DNA from: Affinirhizobium lemnae
Lineage (GTDB): Bacteria; Pseudomonadota; Alphaproteobacteria; Rhizobiales; Rhizobiaceae
Assembly (NCBI RefSeq): GCF_022968395.1
Contig: NZ_JALJQZ010000016.1
Location: 1 to 64,000, forward strand
Length of the DNA: 64,000 bases
Reading direction: 5' to 3'
In this document: piece after piece, positions 33,363-42,120 of the stretch
Layout: each line of letters begins with the position of its first letter
Position numbering within the stretch: position 1 is the first letter of the stretch
Notes under the pieces: generated by a model
Database searches by the model: none
The model's input: only the letters and a program-made list of their open reading frames with translations
What the model was told of the DNA's origin: nothing
Made by a program: the position numbers and the translations under genes

Positions 33363-34424
33363 ATGTCCCGTTTGTTCGATCCGTTGAAGGTTGGGGCTCT
33401 CGAGCTGCCGAACCGCGTTATCATGGCCCCGCTTACACGCAAGCGCTCCGGCGTCGAGCGCGTACCCAACGCGATGATGGCCGAATACTATCGGCAACGG
33501 GCTGGTGCCGGATTGATTCTGAGCGAAGCGACTTCTGTGTCCCCACAAGGCGTTGGATATTGGGGCACGCCTGGTATTTGGAACGATGCCCAGGTCCAAG
33601 GCTGGCAACACGTCACGCGGCAGGTTCACGAAGCCGATGGTCGCATATTCCTGCAGCTCTGGCACGTGGGCCGCATCTCCGACCCCGAACTTCTCGATGG
33701 CCAACTTCCCGTAGCGCCGAGCGCAATCGCCGCCGCTGGTCATGTCTCGGGACTACGCCCGAAAAGGCCGCATCCTATTCCACGGGCTTTGGAAACGAAT
33801 GAGATACCGGGAATCGTTGAGGACTTTAGACAGGGCGCGGAGCGAGCAAAGGCCGCTGACTTTGATGGCGTCGAGTTGCATGCTGCCAATGGCTATCTGA
33901 TTGATCAGTTCCTACAGGACAAGACCAACAAGCGCACCGATTGCTACGGTGGCACAGTCGAGAACCGCGCTAGGTTTCTCCTTGAGATTGCGGATGCAGT
34001 GACTGAGGTTTGGGGCGCTGATCGTGTCGGCGTGCACCTTCGACCTCGGGGCGAGGAACACGATATGGGGGACAGCAACCCCAAGGCAATTTTCGGGTAC
34101 GTCGCCGACGAACTGGCAAGACGGAAGATTGCCTTCATTTTTGTCCGCGAAATTGAAGCCGAAGACAGCCTTCTCGGTGAGATCAAGCGTCGGTTCGGGG
34201 GGCCGGTCATAGCCAATGAACTTATGTCAAAGGAAGATGGGGAGCGACTTATCGAGTCCGGTCATGCCGACGCCCTGGCATTCGGTCGCGACTATATCGC
34301 CAATCCGGACCTCGCAGAGCGCCTTCAGCAGAACTTTCCTCTGAACACACCGAACAAGGACACGTTCTATGGCGAGGGCCCTGAGGGCTATACAGACTAC
34401 CCTAGTTTGCTGCGGCACCTGTGA
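33363..34424 (+). CDS. Old yellow enzyme family ene-reductase (NemA-like)
   Basis: This 353-aa FMN-dependent oxidoreductase reduces activated C=C bonds or nitro compounds with NAD(P)H. It has the TIM-barrel landmarks of the family: NRVIMAPLTRKRS, GAGLILSEATSVSPQG, IFLQLWHVGR, and FDGVELHAANGYLIDQFLQD with the His-Ala-Ala-Asn active-site motif, then DCYGGTVENRARF. The Met at 33363 has a GGAGATAT upstream. Control by the divergent LysR protein is likely. Length is typical (about 360 aa). Confidence 0.88.
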   Translation: MSRLFDPLKVGALELPNRVIMAPLTRKRSGVERVPNAMMAEYYRQRAGAGLILSEATSVSPQGVGYWGTPGIWNDAQVQGWQHVTRQVHEADGRIFLQLWHVGRISDPELLDGQLPVAPSAIAAAGHVSGLRPKRPHPIPRALETNEIPGIVEDFRQGAERAKAADFDGVELHAANGYLIDQFLQDKTNKRTDCYGGTVENRARFLLEIADAVTEVWGADRVGVHLRPRGEEHDMGDSNPKAIFGYVADELARRKIAFIFVREIEAEDSLLGEIKRRFGGPVIANELMSKEDGERLIESGHADALAFGRDYIANPDLAERLQQNFPLNTPNKDTFYGEGPEGYTDYPSLLRHL

Positions 34425-34558
34425 TGAAAAGACCCGCTGTTTCATCTCAACGCTGGAAGCCGACGGTCGCCCTCCAACCCCATCCCTGAAGCGTGCAAAT
34501 GGCGCTTCTGAGCCATGTCGCCTGCCGGACCAAAGCGCACTTCCTCGTTCGCAGGCAC

Positions 34559-35437
34559 CTATTGGTTGAGCTCAGCAAGAGCTAGCGCTGCAACATGCAA
34601 ATCCACCTCGGCCAACGGATCGTCGTCACCTAGAAACCAGGCGGCAGATAGCCCGGTCCACGCGAGTATCCACTGCAGTAGGCGGCGAGGCTCTAAGCGT
34701 GAGGCCTCAGCGACCACAGCTAGACGCCTTTGAAAGCGGCCAGGCTGCGTTGCCACAGGCTGACTGGGATCGCTTAGATCAGGGTTGGTGAATATGTTGG
34801 CAAAGTCGAAACCGCGTTCGCCGAACAAGCCGTGTGGATCAATGGCGAGCCAACCACGGCAGCCGAAATCCAGCACGTTATCGTGGTGGAGGTCGCCGTG
34901 GAGGACACCCTCCTCTCTTGGCGCGGCTAGTAGCATTTGCGCAGTCTCGAAGCTGCTGCGCAGGATGCCGCCATGGCGTGCAGCAGCGACTTCTAGTTCC
35001 CTGAACCATAGAGGGAGAGGAACCAACCCTGGCAATGCTGCCGCCTGCTCCCGGTGTAATTTGTCGGCGGTAGCGCAGAGAATTCGAGATGCCTCGTCAT
35101 CATCACCAGACCGTGCCATGTCTGCCAAGGATCGCTTCGCTGTAGCACGCTCCATGAGGATCGCGTTTTCGTCTCGCTCGAGAACTTGAGCCGCTCCTAC
35201 TCCGGCCCACCACACCATCAGGTCTGAGCCGCGCTTCTGATCAGGATGAGAAGACACCTTCAGCATGGCCGCTTCACCGTGATGCAGAACCGGGAGAAGT
35301 TGAGCAGTCGGAGTGCTGATAGGCTCCCCATCGGTAGTTAGTTGCCAAAGATCAATATAAGGTTTGAACAAGATGCACTCGCGTTCGCTCGAAGAAGTCG
35401 GCGCAGCATAGAGCTTCTTCGGGGCCGTCGCCAACAC
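34559..35437 (-). CDS. APH(6)-like aminoglycoside/streptomycin phosphotransferase
   Basis: This kinase-fold protein has VLHGDLHHDNVLDFG (catalytic HGDxxxxN), RGWLAIDPHGLFGERGFDFANIF (metal-binding IDP) and a LLQWILAWTGLSAAWFLGDD tail, which match the hydroxyurea/APH(6) phosphotransferase family. The open frame is 292 aa, but the homologous part begins at FKPYIDLWQL, so a TTG at 35371 may be the true start. It lies between the ene-reductase and a Tn3-type resolvase and may be transposon cargo. Whether it confers streptomycin resistance is not visible; many rhizobial members are of unknown clinical relevance. Confidence 0.78.
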   Translation of the reverse strand: MLATAPKKLYAAPTSSSERECILFKPYIDLWQLTTDGEPISTPTAQLLPVLHHGEAAMLKVSSHPDQKRGSDLMVWWAGVGAAQVLERDENAILMERATAKRSLADMARSGDDDEASRILCATADKLHREQAAALPGLVPLPLWFRELEVAAARHGGILRSSFETAQMLLAAPREEGVLHGDLHHDNVLDFGCRGWLAIDPHGLFGERGFDFANIFTNPDLSDPSQPVATQPGRFQRRLAVVAEASRLEPRRLLQWILAWTGLSAAWFLGDDDPLAEVDLHVAALALAELNQ

Positions 35438-35475
35438 GGCGATGGCCGCTCCTGGCGCGAAGCCGCCATCTTGCC

Positions 35476-36030
35476 CTACGATGATGCGGCTTCTCTAAGG
35501 GCGCGGTACACGCTCGCCCGACCTATGTTCAGCGTCTTGGCAATTTCTGTTGGCCCCATCCCGTCGGATTTCAGTCGGCGGATCTCAGCAATATCAACAT
35601 GGGGCTTCCTGCCTTTGTAGACCCCTCTGGTTTTTGCAGCGGCGATGCCTTCCATCTGTCGTTCTCTGCGAAGGTTCGTTTCGAACTCAGCGAACACGCC
35701 CAGCATATCGAGGAAAGCTTTCCCGGCCGCCGAGCTGGTGTCGATCGGTTGTTCCGTCGCCTTCAGCGTCACCCCTTTTTGCTTGAGCAGCCGTACGATG
35801 TCCTGCAGATCCCCAACTGACCGCGCCAGCCGATCGACCCGCGTCACGACCAGGCTGTCGCCGTCGCGCATGAATTCCAGAAGCGTGTTAAGCTCCTTCC
35901 GATCCTGCTTGGTCGCTCCGGATTTCTTTTCCGCCCGGATGACCGTGCACCCGGCCGCCTTCAGAGCCGCCTCTTGAATCGCCAAATCCTGATCGATGGT
36001 GCTGACCCGCGCATACCCGTAAATTGCCAT
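35476..36030 (-). CDS. tnpR: Tn3-family serine resolvase
   Basis: This 184-aa serine recombinase has YGYARVSTIDQDLAIQ with the catalytic Ser, VVTRVDRLARSVGDLQDI, FAEFETNLRRERQMEGI (the E helix) and a C-terminal HTH (IRRLKSDGMGPTEIAKTLNI and then GRASVYRAL). Size and layout are those of TnpR. I use the Met at 36030. A probable res site lies directly upstream (36031-36155). No Tn3 transposase was found in the window, so it is an orphan or remnant. Confidence 0.88.
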   Translation of the reverse strand: MAIYGYARVSTIDQDLAIQEAALKAAGCTVIRAEKKSGATKQDRKELNTLLEFMRDGDSLVVTRVDRLARSVGDLQDIVRLLKQKGVTLKATEQPIDTSSAAGKAFLDMLGVFAEFETNLRRERQMEGIAAAKTRGVYKGRKPHVDIAEIRRLKSDGMGPTEIAKTLNIGRASVYRALREAASS

Positions 36031-36155
36031 GAAACGTCTCATTAGGTTCTAGACCTTCAATGGGTAGCGTCTCATAATCGTAAAATCAACCCAAATGATA
36101 CACTGATTTGCGTCTCACGGAGATTGTCTCAGGAGGTATAGCCGATAAGACGTTT
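36031..36155. other. Probable res site with repeated CGTCTCA half-sites
   Basis: Upstream of the resolvase gene the word CGTCTCA occurs at 36035, 36068 and 36111, with TTGTCTCA at 36124 and an inverted GATAAGACG at about 36143. The segment CGTCTCATAATCG...CAAATGATACA has the inverted half-sites expected of a resolution subsite. Arrangement and position fit a Tn3-type res site that also carries the tnpR promoter. The remainder of the gap up to 36533 shows no convincing gene. Confidence 0.6.
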
Positions 36156-36533
36156 TGGGGCGGCCCATGGAGAAATCCGCCCTCTTCGGCAAAGGATGGG
36201 GCTGCGCTGAGTGGCCTGTAGAGGAGAGATGTTTCCGCCGAGCCTCGTCGAAACCTGCTTATGTGCTCATTGCCGAAGGCCGAAGGTATCGCTGGATCGC
36301 CCGCGATCTAACACCGTTGCTTACATCGTTCAGCGAAATCGATTAGGCGCTCAAGGTAGTTTATCGCCCCCTAAATGCGGACCCGCCAGTCTCTGTGGCG
36401 AAGAGTGTAGGCATGCAGGCGCATGCGGCAGATTTTACCAGATACTTTGCCACTCGCGAATGCCTGCTAACTGACGTGGTTACTTTGGTGGGTGCCTTGG
36501 GCTCCCGGCTTGCACTGGGAACTGGTCGAAACC

Positions 36534-37142
36534 TCAAGGGGGAGGCAGTGGTATCATCGGATCCCAGCTGGCATTGTGCTTGCGCAGCAACGCGTCGGTG
36601 ATCGAGCGCTCATTGCTGAAGAGGCGTTTCTCAACCACCTGCAGGCTTGTTTCGGCTATGCGATCAAAGAGCGCATAGCAGATCTGGCCGTTATTGTGCC
36701 GCGCGCGGTAGGCAATTCCATCAAGCCCAGAATGACTTGCGTAGAGCGCTGCGGCAAAGCTTTGGGAGATCCGGTAGTCATCACCGCTGCAAATGTCCGC
36801 GGTCACGCCATGCCACACCAGACCCTCGTCGAAGAGCTTAAGTAGTGAGAGCTCCCTCGCTGTTTCGATGACACTCCATTGACGTAGCTCGACATAAGGC
36901 CGCGCGATGATGCGGTTTGCACGGCGCAGGATTGTCTCCGCGAACGCGCCTTCGAGCTGCTGTGCTGCATACATTGTCCGGTATTGGCCCGATGGCGCAT
37001 CAAACCGATAGGCAGGGCCTGCACCCGGTGCAGGCCCAAACCATACCGCTGAATGAACAGCTTGATGAATGCGAACGAAATGGCTGTTCGCCGGAAGCGA
37101 CAATACGAGCAGGTCGGATGTTGGCGTCAGCCCTGGTGTCAT
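36534..37142 (-). CDS. RES-domain toxin (NAD+-degrading)
   Basis: This 202-aa protein has the RES layout: HFVRIHQAVHSAVWFGP, YRFDAPSGQYRTMYAAQ and GAFAETILRR provide the Arg, Tyr and Glu that form the active site in this family. RES toxins degrade NAD+ and arrest growth unless held by an Xre-type antitoxin. The gene overlaps the upstream antitoxin gene by 4 bp, the standard order for this toxin-antitoxin type. It may help maintain the plasmid. Confidence 0.82.
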   Translation of the reverse strand: MTPGLTPTSDLLVLSLPANSHFVRIHQAVHSAVWFGPAPGAGPAYRFDAPSGQYRTMYAAQQLEGAFAETILRRANRIIARPYVELRQWSVIETARELSLLKLFDEGLVWHGVTADICSGDDYRISQSFAAALYASHSGLDGIAYRARHNNGQICYALFDRIAETSLQVVEKRLFSNERSITDALLRKHNASWDPMIPLPPP

Positions 37143-38251
37143 GCTTCATCGAGCCCAAGATAGGCGCGTGCCGCTGCGGTGGCGGCGTCCACGCCACCAG
37201 CCTTCAGGATCTCAATTGGCGTAGCGCCAAGAACGGGGTCAAGCTCCGTTAGATATTGAAGCGCAGTCCACGTGCCGGCACTGGCTTCCGCAAACAGCCT
37301 CAACACCTGTCGCAGCTCAGGTAGGATTTTTACGCCGTCCTTGCTTTCAACAAACTGCACGGATGGGATGACCAACTGGCGCCCTCGCATAACACCAAGC
37401 GCGGAATTGCTTCCGATCCTTTTGTGCAGGTTCTGATGCGTCATTCCAAGCCGTTCAGCTGCCTGTCGCAAGCTCAGCGCATCTCCGGCTTTCGACAAGA
37501 TCTCATCCTGCGTTCTGGCAAGACGATTGGCGTCATCCTCTTGTGCCCTGTTGTTGATCGCCGCGTCGGCATCACGTCGGAGCTGCAGAGCCGCTTCGAT
37601 GATGCTGGCCGTCACATCAAGTTGCTGGACTAACGACTGGTAAGCGTGGCCCCTGCGACTAAAATATAGCTGCTTGAGCGAATGCGACGAGGCCGGAGCG
37701 AGATCGCATAGCGCGTAGAAAGCCGAGCAGGTCAAGGGTTCGGCTTCCGCAGGCGGAGTCCACTCAAAAGCGAGGGCCTTCCGCAAAATCTTGAATCGGG
37801 CAAACGTCGCATCCACAAGCGCCCCAAACCAGCTCGCTTCTCTGGGCAGCGGATGGCTTTTGAGGTTCATATCGAAGTCGGCAATGCCAGCGATGTCAAA
37901 GGCAACGCACATGTGGAAGGTGGCAAACTCAACGCTACGGGCAAATCGAGCGAGAAGGGCGATGTCCGGCCGCTGACGTTCCAATAGGCCATAATCGGCC
38001 CCGAAATAGGAATGCTCGAAAGTGTCATCTCTTTGATGAACAGCCGCTGCGCCGCCCAAGATGGCATGGTCGGATACGTGACCTAAGGTCGGGTTCTCTG
38101 GCAAGCCTATATCGGTAGCACGGACGAACGAACCTTCGCGCCCTAGAGACGCCCAGCCCGTAGCTCGATACTCTGCGCCCACATGCAGATCGCTTCCTGC
38201 GGGAACCAACGGAAAACCGGGCTGGCTTTTCAGGACGTGGGTATGAGCCAT
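37139..38251 (-). CDS. Xre/MbcA-type antitoxin with a large extra N-terminal domain
   Basis: The 370-aa protein ends in a toxin-binding (DUF2384/MbcA-like) segment: LDPVLGATPIEILKAGGVDA followed by an Ala-rich helix. A helix-turn-helix (LSLRQAAERLGMTHQNLHKR) precedes it. About 250 residues of unrecognised sequence lie N-terminal to the HTH, whereas usual Xre antitoxins are only about 120-170 aa. Two palindromic operators lie upstream (38274-38317 and 38441-38466). The N-terminal part may sense a signal or be a fused protein; no family was recognised. Confidence 0.68.
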   Translation of the reverse strand: MAHTHVLKSQPGFPLVPAGSDLHVGAEYRATGWASLGREGSFVRATDIGLPENPTLGHVSDHAILGGAAAVHQRDDTFEHSYFGADYGLLERQRPDIALLARFARSVEFATFHMCVAFDIAGIADFDMNLKSHPLPREASWFGALVDATFARFKILRKALAFEWTPPAEAEPLTCSAFYALCDLAPASSHSLKQLYFSRRGHAYQSLVQQLDVTASIIEAALQLRRDADAAINNRAQEDDANRLARTQDEILSKAGDALSLRQAAERLGMTHQNLHKRIGSNSALGVMRGRQLVIPSVQFVESKDGVKILPELRQVLRLFAEASAGTWTALQYLTELDPVLGATPIEILKAGGVDAATAAARAYLGLDEA

Positions 38252-38273
38252 AGCACTAAATTCCCTTAATTGT

Positions 38274-38317
38274 TGACAGACCGCATATATTGGTGGTTGA
38301 CAGACATTATGTCAACC
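38274..38317. promoter_or_regulatory. Operator of the RES-Xre operon
   Basis: A perfect inverted repeat GGTTGACA-N7-TGTCAACC (38295-38317) and a further half-site GTTGACA (38274-38280) lie 23-66 bp before the antitoxin start. They overlap the likely promoter, so autorepression by the antitoxin is the simplest reading. Confidence 0.6.
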
Positions 38318-38440
38318 GTGAACTAACATATCGTAAAGATGCATCCAAGCCCCTCGGTTCATTAAACGAAATTATCCTCCGATCTTTCAATGCGGTGGGT
38401 GTGAAATGAACCATAACGGTTGACGGATCCTCCGTATATG

Positions 38441-38466
38441 GGTTGACAGTATCCGCGGTGTCAATC
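38441..38466. promoter_or_regulatory. Second GGTTGACA operator
   Basis: GGTTGACA-N10-TGTCAATC repeats the arms of the operator at 38295 with a wider spacer. It lies 39 bp before the plus-strand frame at 38505, so the same protein may also control a divergent transcript. Confidence 0.5.
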
Positions 38467-38504
38467 ATATTTCGCTACGGGGCCTCTGAGAGGGATCGAA
38501 AACG

Positions 38505-39509
38505 ATGCAGCAAGGGACAGGACATCCAAACGAACTGCCCGCCCGCGATTTGGGGCCGATCAAAGCTCGTCTTCGCCGCTGGTACGTGGAAATTCCTGAC
38601 CTTTATGCAACTGCTGAATTCGGCATCGCCTTCATCTGCCGCGAAGTTGGCAAATGGGCACCGCCCCTGCTAAGCCCAGGAACGTTTTGGGGCGCTCAAA
38701 TCCCCTATTGCGGTCTTGTTTTTGAAATCCTGTACGGGTGGCTCGATGGGCAGAAATATGTCCTCTTTTCGCAGGTGATCCGACTGTTGCCGACGGATCT
38801 CTCTCCGTGGCATGGTTCATCGTCACAGATCGCGATACGACCAAGCCAGATCGGCCCTTTCTTTGATCTCGGGCTGTTTGTTTTTATCCCTCACAACCGT
38901 ATTCTCAACTATAGGGGAAATAATGGCCCCGGCCGCAGAGCGGCAATACGCTTCGGTGTTTCCGGTTCGGTAAATGCCAGCAACATCAGACTTGAGAATT
39001 GGTCAGGTCTGCCCGACATGTTGGCAAAGATAGCCGCCCTGACTGGCACAATGTTCGACATTGTCCTGGTGGCAAGTGAGCCAGCGAAAGAAAACTGCAG
39101 TTCCGTGGCGTTCTCAAGGGGAAGGATTTGGCGTCTATTTCTACCGCAGCATGTCCCGCGAAGGCGACCAGATATCTCAGTTTTCAGTCGACAACCTTCT
39201 CAACGGAGTTCTGATATGGAAAATCCCCACGCATTCTCCCACACCAAGATCATTTGGCCCCAGAGCCTGTATCTTGCCGCATCTTTTACCAACGACAGGT
39301 TCACCAACGCGGATCATGAGGTCGCGTTCGGGAACGACGGCGGAGATATTGCTGCCGGCGGCCGCCAAACTACAGCTTGGCAAGGCAACGATGACGTCGC
39401 CATCGACGCCGGGGCCGCATTCAATGGCCCTGAGATTATTGACACGATCGCGACGAGAACTGCTTCGTTAGACACCAGTATGTCCGCGGGCGCGACGTGG
39501 CTGCATTGA
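38505..39509 (+). CDS. Hypothetical protein, possibly composite or frameshifted
   Basis: A 334-aa open frame starts 39 bp after the second operator. The first ~185 aa look protein-like (KYVLFSQVIRLLPTDLSPWH, LENWSGLPDMLAKIAALTG). After about 39080 the frame becomes less convincing, while another frame from 39061 reads EGFGVYFYRSMSREGDQISQ, so one frameshift may separate an original reading frame. A further possible start at 39214 (MENPHAFSHTKI) could be a separate small gene. No family recognised. Confidence 0.35.
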   Translation: MQQGTGHPNELPARDLGPIKARLRRWYVEIPDLYATAEFGIAFICREVGKWAPPLLSPGTFWGAQIPYCGLVFEILYGWLDGQKYVLFSQVIRLLPTDLSPWHGSSSQIAIRPSQIGPFFDLGLFVFIPHNRILNYRGNNGPGRRAAIRFGVSGSVNASNIRLENWSGLPDMLAKIAALTGTMFDIVLVASEPAKENCSSVAFSRGRIWRLFLPQHVPRRRPDISVFSRQPSQRSSDMENPHAFSHTKIIWPQSLYLAASFTNDRFTNADHEVAFGNDGGDIAAGGRQTTAWQGNDDVAIDAGAAFNGPEIIDTIATRTASLDTSMSAGATWLH

Positions 39510-39529
39510 TGTCTCGAGTTTGAAGTGAA

Positions 39530-39600
39530 GATTTGCGACAGAGCAGGTGCTCTCGCAAATCTAAGCGGTACTGGTCGACGGGCTAAAAATCCCGTCGACC
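39530..39600. terminator. Two perfect hairpins between convergent genes
   Basis: GATTTGCGA/TCGCAAATC (39530-39561) and GGTCGACGGG-N8-CCCGTCGACC (39573-39600) lie in the gap between the convergent ends of the 38505 frame and the tyrosine recombinase. The second has a 10-bp stem and an A-rich loop. They may act as bidirectional terminators or as binding or attachment sites of the recombinase. Confidence 0.5.
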
Positions 39601-39625
39601 TCGATCGACGTTTGCAAGAAATCTT

Positions 39626-40852
39626 CTAGAGTAGTCTAGTTGCGCGTCCGCTTCGGCGCGTCGCGTTGTTATAATAGCTGGATGCTTGTTGGACAGAGCG
39701 ATGGCGAGACTGCTCCATCGCCTCGGGGAGTGGGACCCCACGATTGGCGGCTTCCGTCAGGTATCCCGACCGAAGTCCATGCGCTGAAAACTCCCCGGGC
39801 TCCAATCCGGCCATCTCCGCCCGCTGCTTGACGATCGCATTGACCGCTCCCGGCTCCAGCGCCCGCTTAGACACATTCCCCCAGCGATCAATCTTCCGAA
39901 ACACGCTGCCACTTTCGATCTTCGCCGCTTCGATCCAGGCATTGAGCGCCTCGACGGGCCGGCCAGTGAGATAGACGGCCTCGTCATGATCGGCGCCCGA
40001 GGTTTTGGTGCGGCCAAGATGGATGGCGCGAGACGGGAGGGGAGGGCTGCCCTCCGTCTCGATCGGTGGCTCGACGGTAATCTGCTCCAATCGCAGTCCG
40101 GCAATCTCGCTGCGCCGGCGGCCGCCCGAGGCAAAAGCGACCATCAGGATCGCCCGGTCCCTGATATCGCGCAGGCTGGTGGTGGCGCAGGTCGCCAGCA
40201 TCTTTGCCAGGACATCACCAGTGACCGCCTTGGCGCTTTTCCTTTTTCGCGGCCGCGGGGTGGCGCGCACAGCGAGGCGTATGGCCGATTTGAGGGCAGG
40301 GGAGGCGAAGACGCCAGAGAGCGCGCGCCATTTCGTCAGCGTCGACCAGGATGCCAGCCGGCGGCGCACGGTGTCCGGCGCATGCGGCCCGGCGGTGCGC
40401 AAAAATCCCTGATCGCGGAGGTTTTGGGAAACGGCTTCCGGCATGCCATGGTCCGGATCTGACTTTCGCTTCTCCGGATCCCAAAGGTGATGGGCAACGA
40501 ATTTCAAAAGCATCGATTCTGGCGCCGGCCAGGGCAGCGACTTTCCGGTGGCGGCAAGAGACCAGGCCTTCAGGTAAGCAAGATCTGACGTCAGGGCGCG
40601 AAGCGTGTTTTCGCCCATGCCCTCGTTGACCAGATGCTTGAGGGTTTGGATGTCCTGGTCGGTCAGCAGCTCGGCGAGTTCGTCGCGCCGCTCCATCGGC
40701 AGGACAGCGGCGATCGTGTCGAGCTCTTCGGCGCGGCGATCAACCGGTGACGTTTGGCTTGAAGATGGCAAGCGTGGCTCCATGAGGCTGCTTCGAGACG
40801 GCGCTGTGGCCGTCAATGACACGACCTTTTCTGATTTGCGACTCGAAATCAA
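39626..40852 (-). CDS. Tyrosine recombinase (phage-type integrase)
   Basis: The protein (up to 408 aa) has an N-terminal SAM-like DNA-binding domain (NEGMGENTLRALTSDLAYLK) and a catalytic domain with ASGGRRRSEIAGLR (first Arg), AHGLRSGYLTEA (His-x-x-Arg), the SRHRSV segment and QASSYYNNA (Tyr nucleophile). The 5' end is uncertain: the longest frame uses TTG at 40852, the next Met is at 40783. A 13-bp palindrome lies directly upstream. It may resolve plasmid multimers or have moved the neighbouring defence island; no attachment sites were identified. Confidence 0.85.
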   Translation of the reverse strand: MISSRKSEKVVSLTATAPSRSSLMEPRLPSSSQTSPVDRRAEELDTIAAVLPMERRDELAELLTDQDIQTLKHLVNEGMGENTLRALTSDLAYLKAWSLAATGKSLPWPAPESMLLKFVAHHLWDPEKRKSDPDHGMPEAVSQNLRDQGFLRTAGPHAPDTVRRRLASWSTLTKWRALSGVFASPALKSAIRLAVRATPRPRKRKSAKAVTGDVLAKMLATCATTSLRDIRDRAILMVAFASGGRRRSEIAGLRLEQITVEPPIETEGSPPLPSRAIHLGRTKTSGADHDEAVYLTGRPVEALNAWIEAAKIESGSVFRKIDRWGNVSKRALEPGAVNAIVKQRAEMAGLEPGEFSAHGLRSGYLTEAANRGVPLPEAMEQSRHRSVQQASSYYNNATRRSGRATRLL

Positions 40853-40853
40853 T

Positions 40854-40884
40854 CACCATCGATAAGGGTTACTTATCGATGGTG
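40854..40884. promoter_or_regulatory. 13-bp perfect inverted repeat in a divergent promoter
   Basis: CACCATCGATAAG, a 5-base spacer, and CTTATCGATGGTG lie between the recombinase and the DUF1612 gene. Arms are perfect. The neighbouring DUF1612 protein carries a C-terminal HTH and is a possible ligand; a recombinase core site is the alternative. Confidence 0.6.
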
Positions 40885-40959
40885 AGAACAACAACCAGCA
40901 ATCATACCATGTGAGGAACCTTAATATTTGTATAGAGTTCGTTTAACAAATCATTTACT

Positions 40960-42102
40960 ATGATTTCAATGGCTTACGATCTCGCGAAAATCAGCATATC
41001 AACCCTGATGCGGCCGGCTTTCGACGCCGGTATCGCACTTACCCGTCTCGACGAGCGCATCGCTCGTTCGCCGGTCGGCGCAGGGTTCCTCGAGCGCCAG
41101 AATTTTGCCGATGCCTGTGCATCGCTGTGGATCGACGGCGAACTCGTTCATCTCGAAGACCTCGTCCTCCACGACGCGTTTCGCGATACCCGCACACCCA
41201 CCCACGAACTCACCATCGCCCGCGACGTGTTGCGAACCCGCCGGCGCATTGCTGGTCAGTCGCCCGACTGGGCCTTGTCCGCCGAGGGTATCCGAACTTT
41301 GCGACAGACTTCGGACATCACTTCCACCGGCGCGACCGAGGCAGCGAAGACGGCCGGCGTCGTGCGGCCCGCGGTCGCCGTCGACCCGGAAGGGGAGGGG
41401 GACGATGGTGATCAGGCGGAGAATCTCCCCGGCGTCGACTATGCCGCTATCGATGCGCTGTTGGCCCGATCGGAGGCGGCGATAGAGCACGCGAGGCGTC
41501 CCGGGCGTGCTGATACCCGAGAACGAGATCCTCTCGTCTATGACCTCGACTGGGATGAGGATGCCCGGCTCGACGAATGGCGCGGCGCGCTGCGCCAGGC
41601 CGAAAACTTGCCGGCGGTGCTGCAGGCGATCATTGCCCTCGATGTTTGGAACGAATTTTTGGTCCTTCAGCACGCGCCCTGGCTCGGCCGGCTATTGGCT
41701 GCCTCGATCCTGCGCCAGGCCGGCATCACGTCAGGCGCGCATCTCGCCGCCATCAATCTCGGCTTGAAAACCATTCCTGTCGATCGGCGCCGCCATCGTG
41801 ATCGGGAAATCCGGCTGCTGGGCATCGCCCATGGAGTTTTTTCGGCCGCCGAGATCGGCATGAAAGAGCATGACCGGCTGACGCTTGCTCGGCAGATGAT
41901 GGAGCGCAAATTGGCGGGAAGACGAACGTCTTCAAAACTGCCGGAGCTGGTCGAGCTGGTTATGGCAAAGCCATTGGTGTCGGCCGGCATGGTCGCAAAA
42001 ACGCTTGAGGTGACGCCGCAGGCGGCGCGGCGGATCGTTTTGGAGCTCGGCTTGAGGGAGATGACGGGCAGGGGGAGGTTTCGGGCGTGGGGAGTCCTTT
42101 AG
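40960..42102 (+). CDS. DUF1612/RHE_PE00001-family HTH protein
   Basis: This 380-aa protein resembles the rhizobial plasmid family with a Fic-like N-terminal layout ([40 protein letters not shown]) and a C-terminal helix-turn-helix ([27 protein letters not shown]). A ~50-aa acidic linker (residues about 135-160) separates the halves. Function is unknown; the family is frequent on Rhizobiales plasmids, often beside recombinases as here. It ends 18 bp from the convergent end of the Dnd-like operon. Confidence 0.7.
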   Translation: MISMAYDLAKISISTLMRPAFDAGIALTRLDERIARSPVGAGFLERQNFADACASLWIDGELVHLEDLVLHDAFRDTRTPTHELTIARDVLRTRRRIAGQSPDWALSAEGIRTLRQTSDITSTGATEAAKTAGVVRPAVAVDPEGEGDDGDQAENLPGVDYAAIDALLARSEAAIEHARRPGRADTRERDPLVYDLDWDEDARLDEWRGALRQAENLPAVLQAIIALDVWNEFLVLQHAPWLGRLLAASILRQAGITSGAHLAAINLGLKTIPVDRRRHRDREIRLLGIAHGVFSAAEIGMKEHDRLTLARQMMERKLAGRRTSSKLPELVELVMAKPLVSAGMVAKTLEVTPQAARRIVLELGLREMTGRGRFRAWGVL

Positions 42103-42120
42103 CAGAGCAATGATGTTTGA

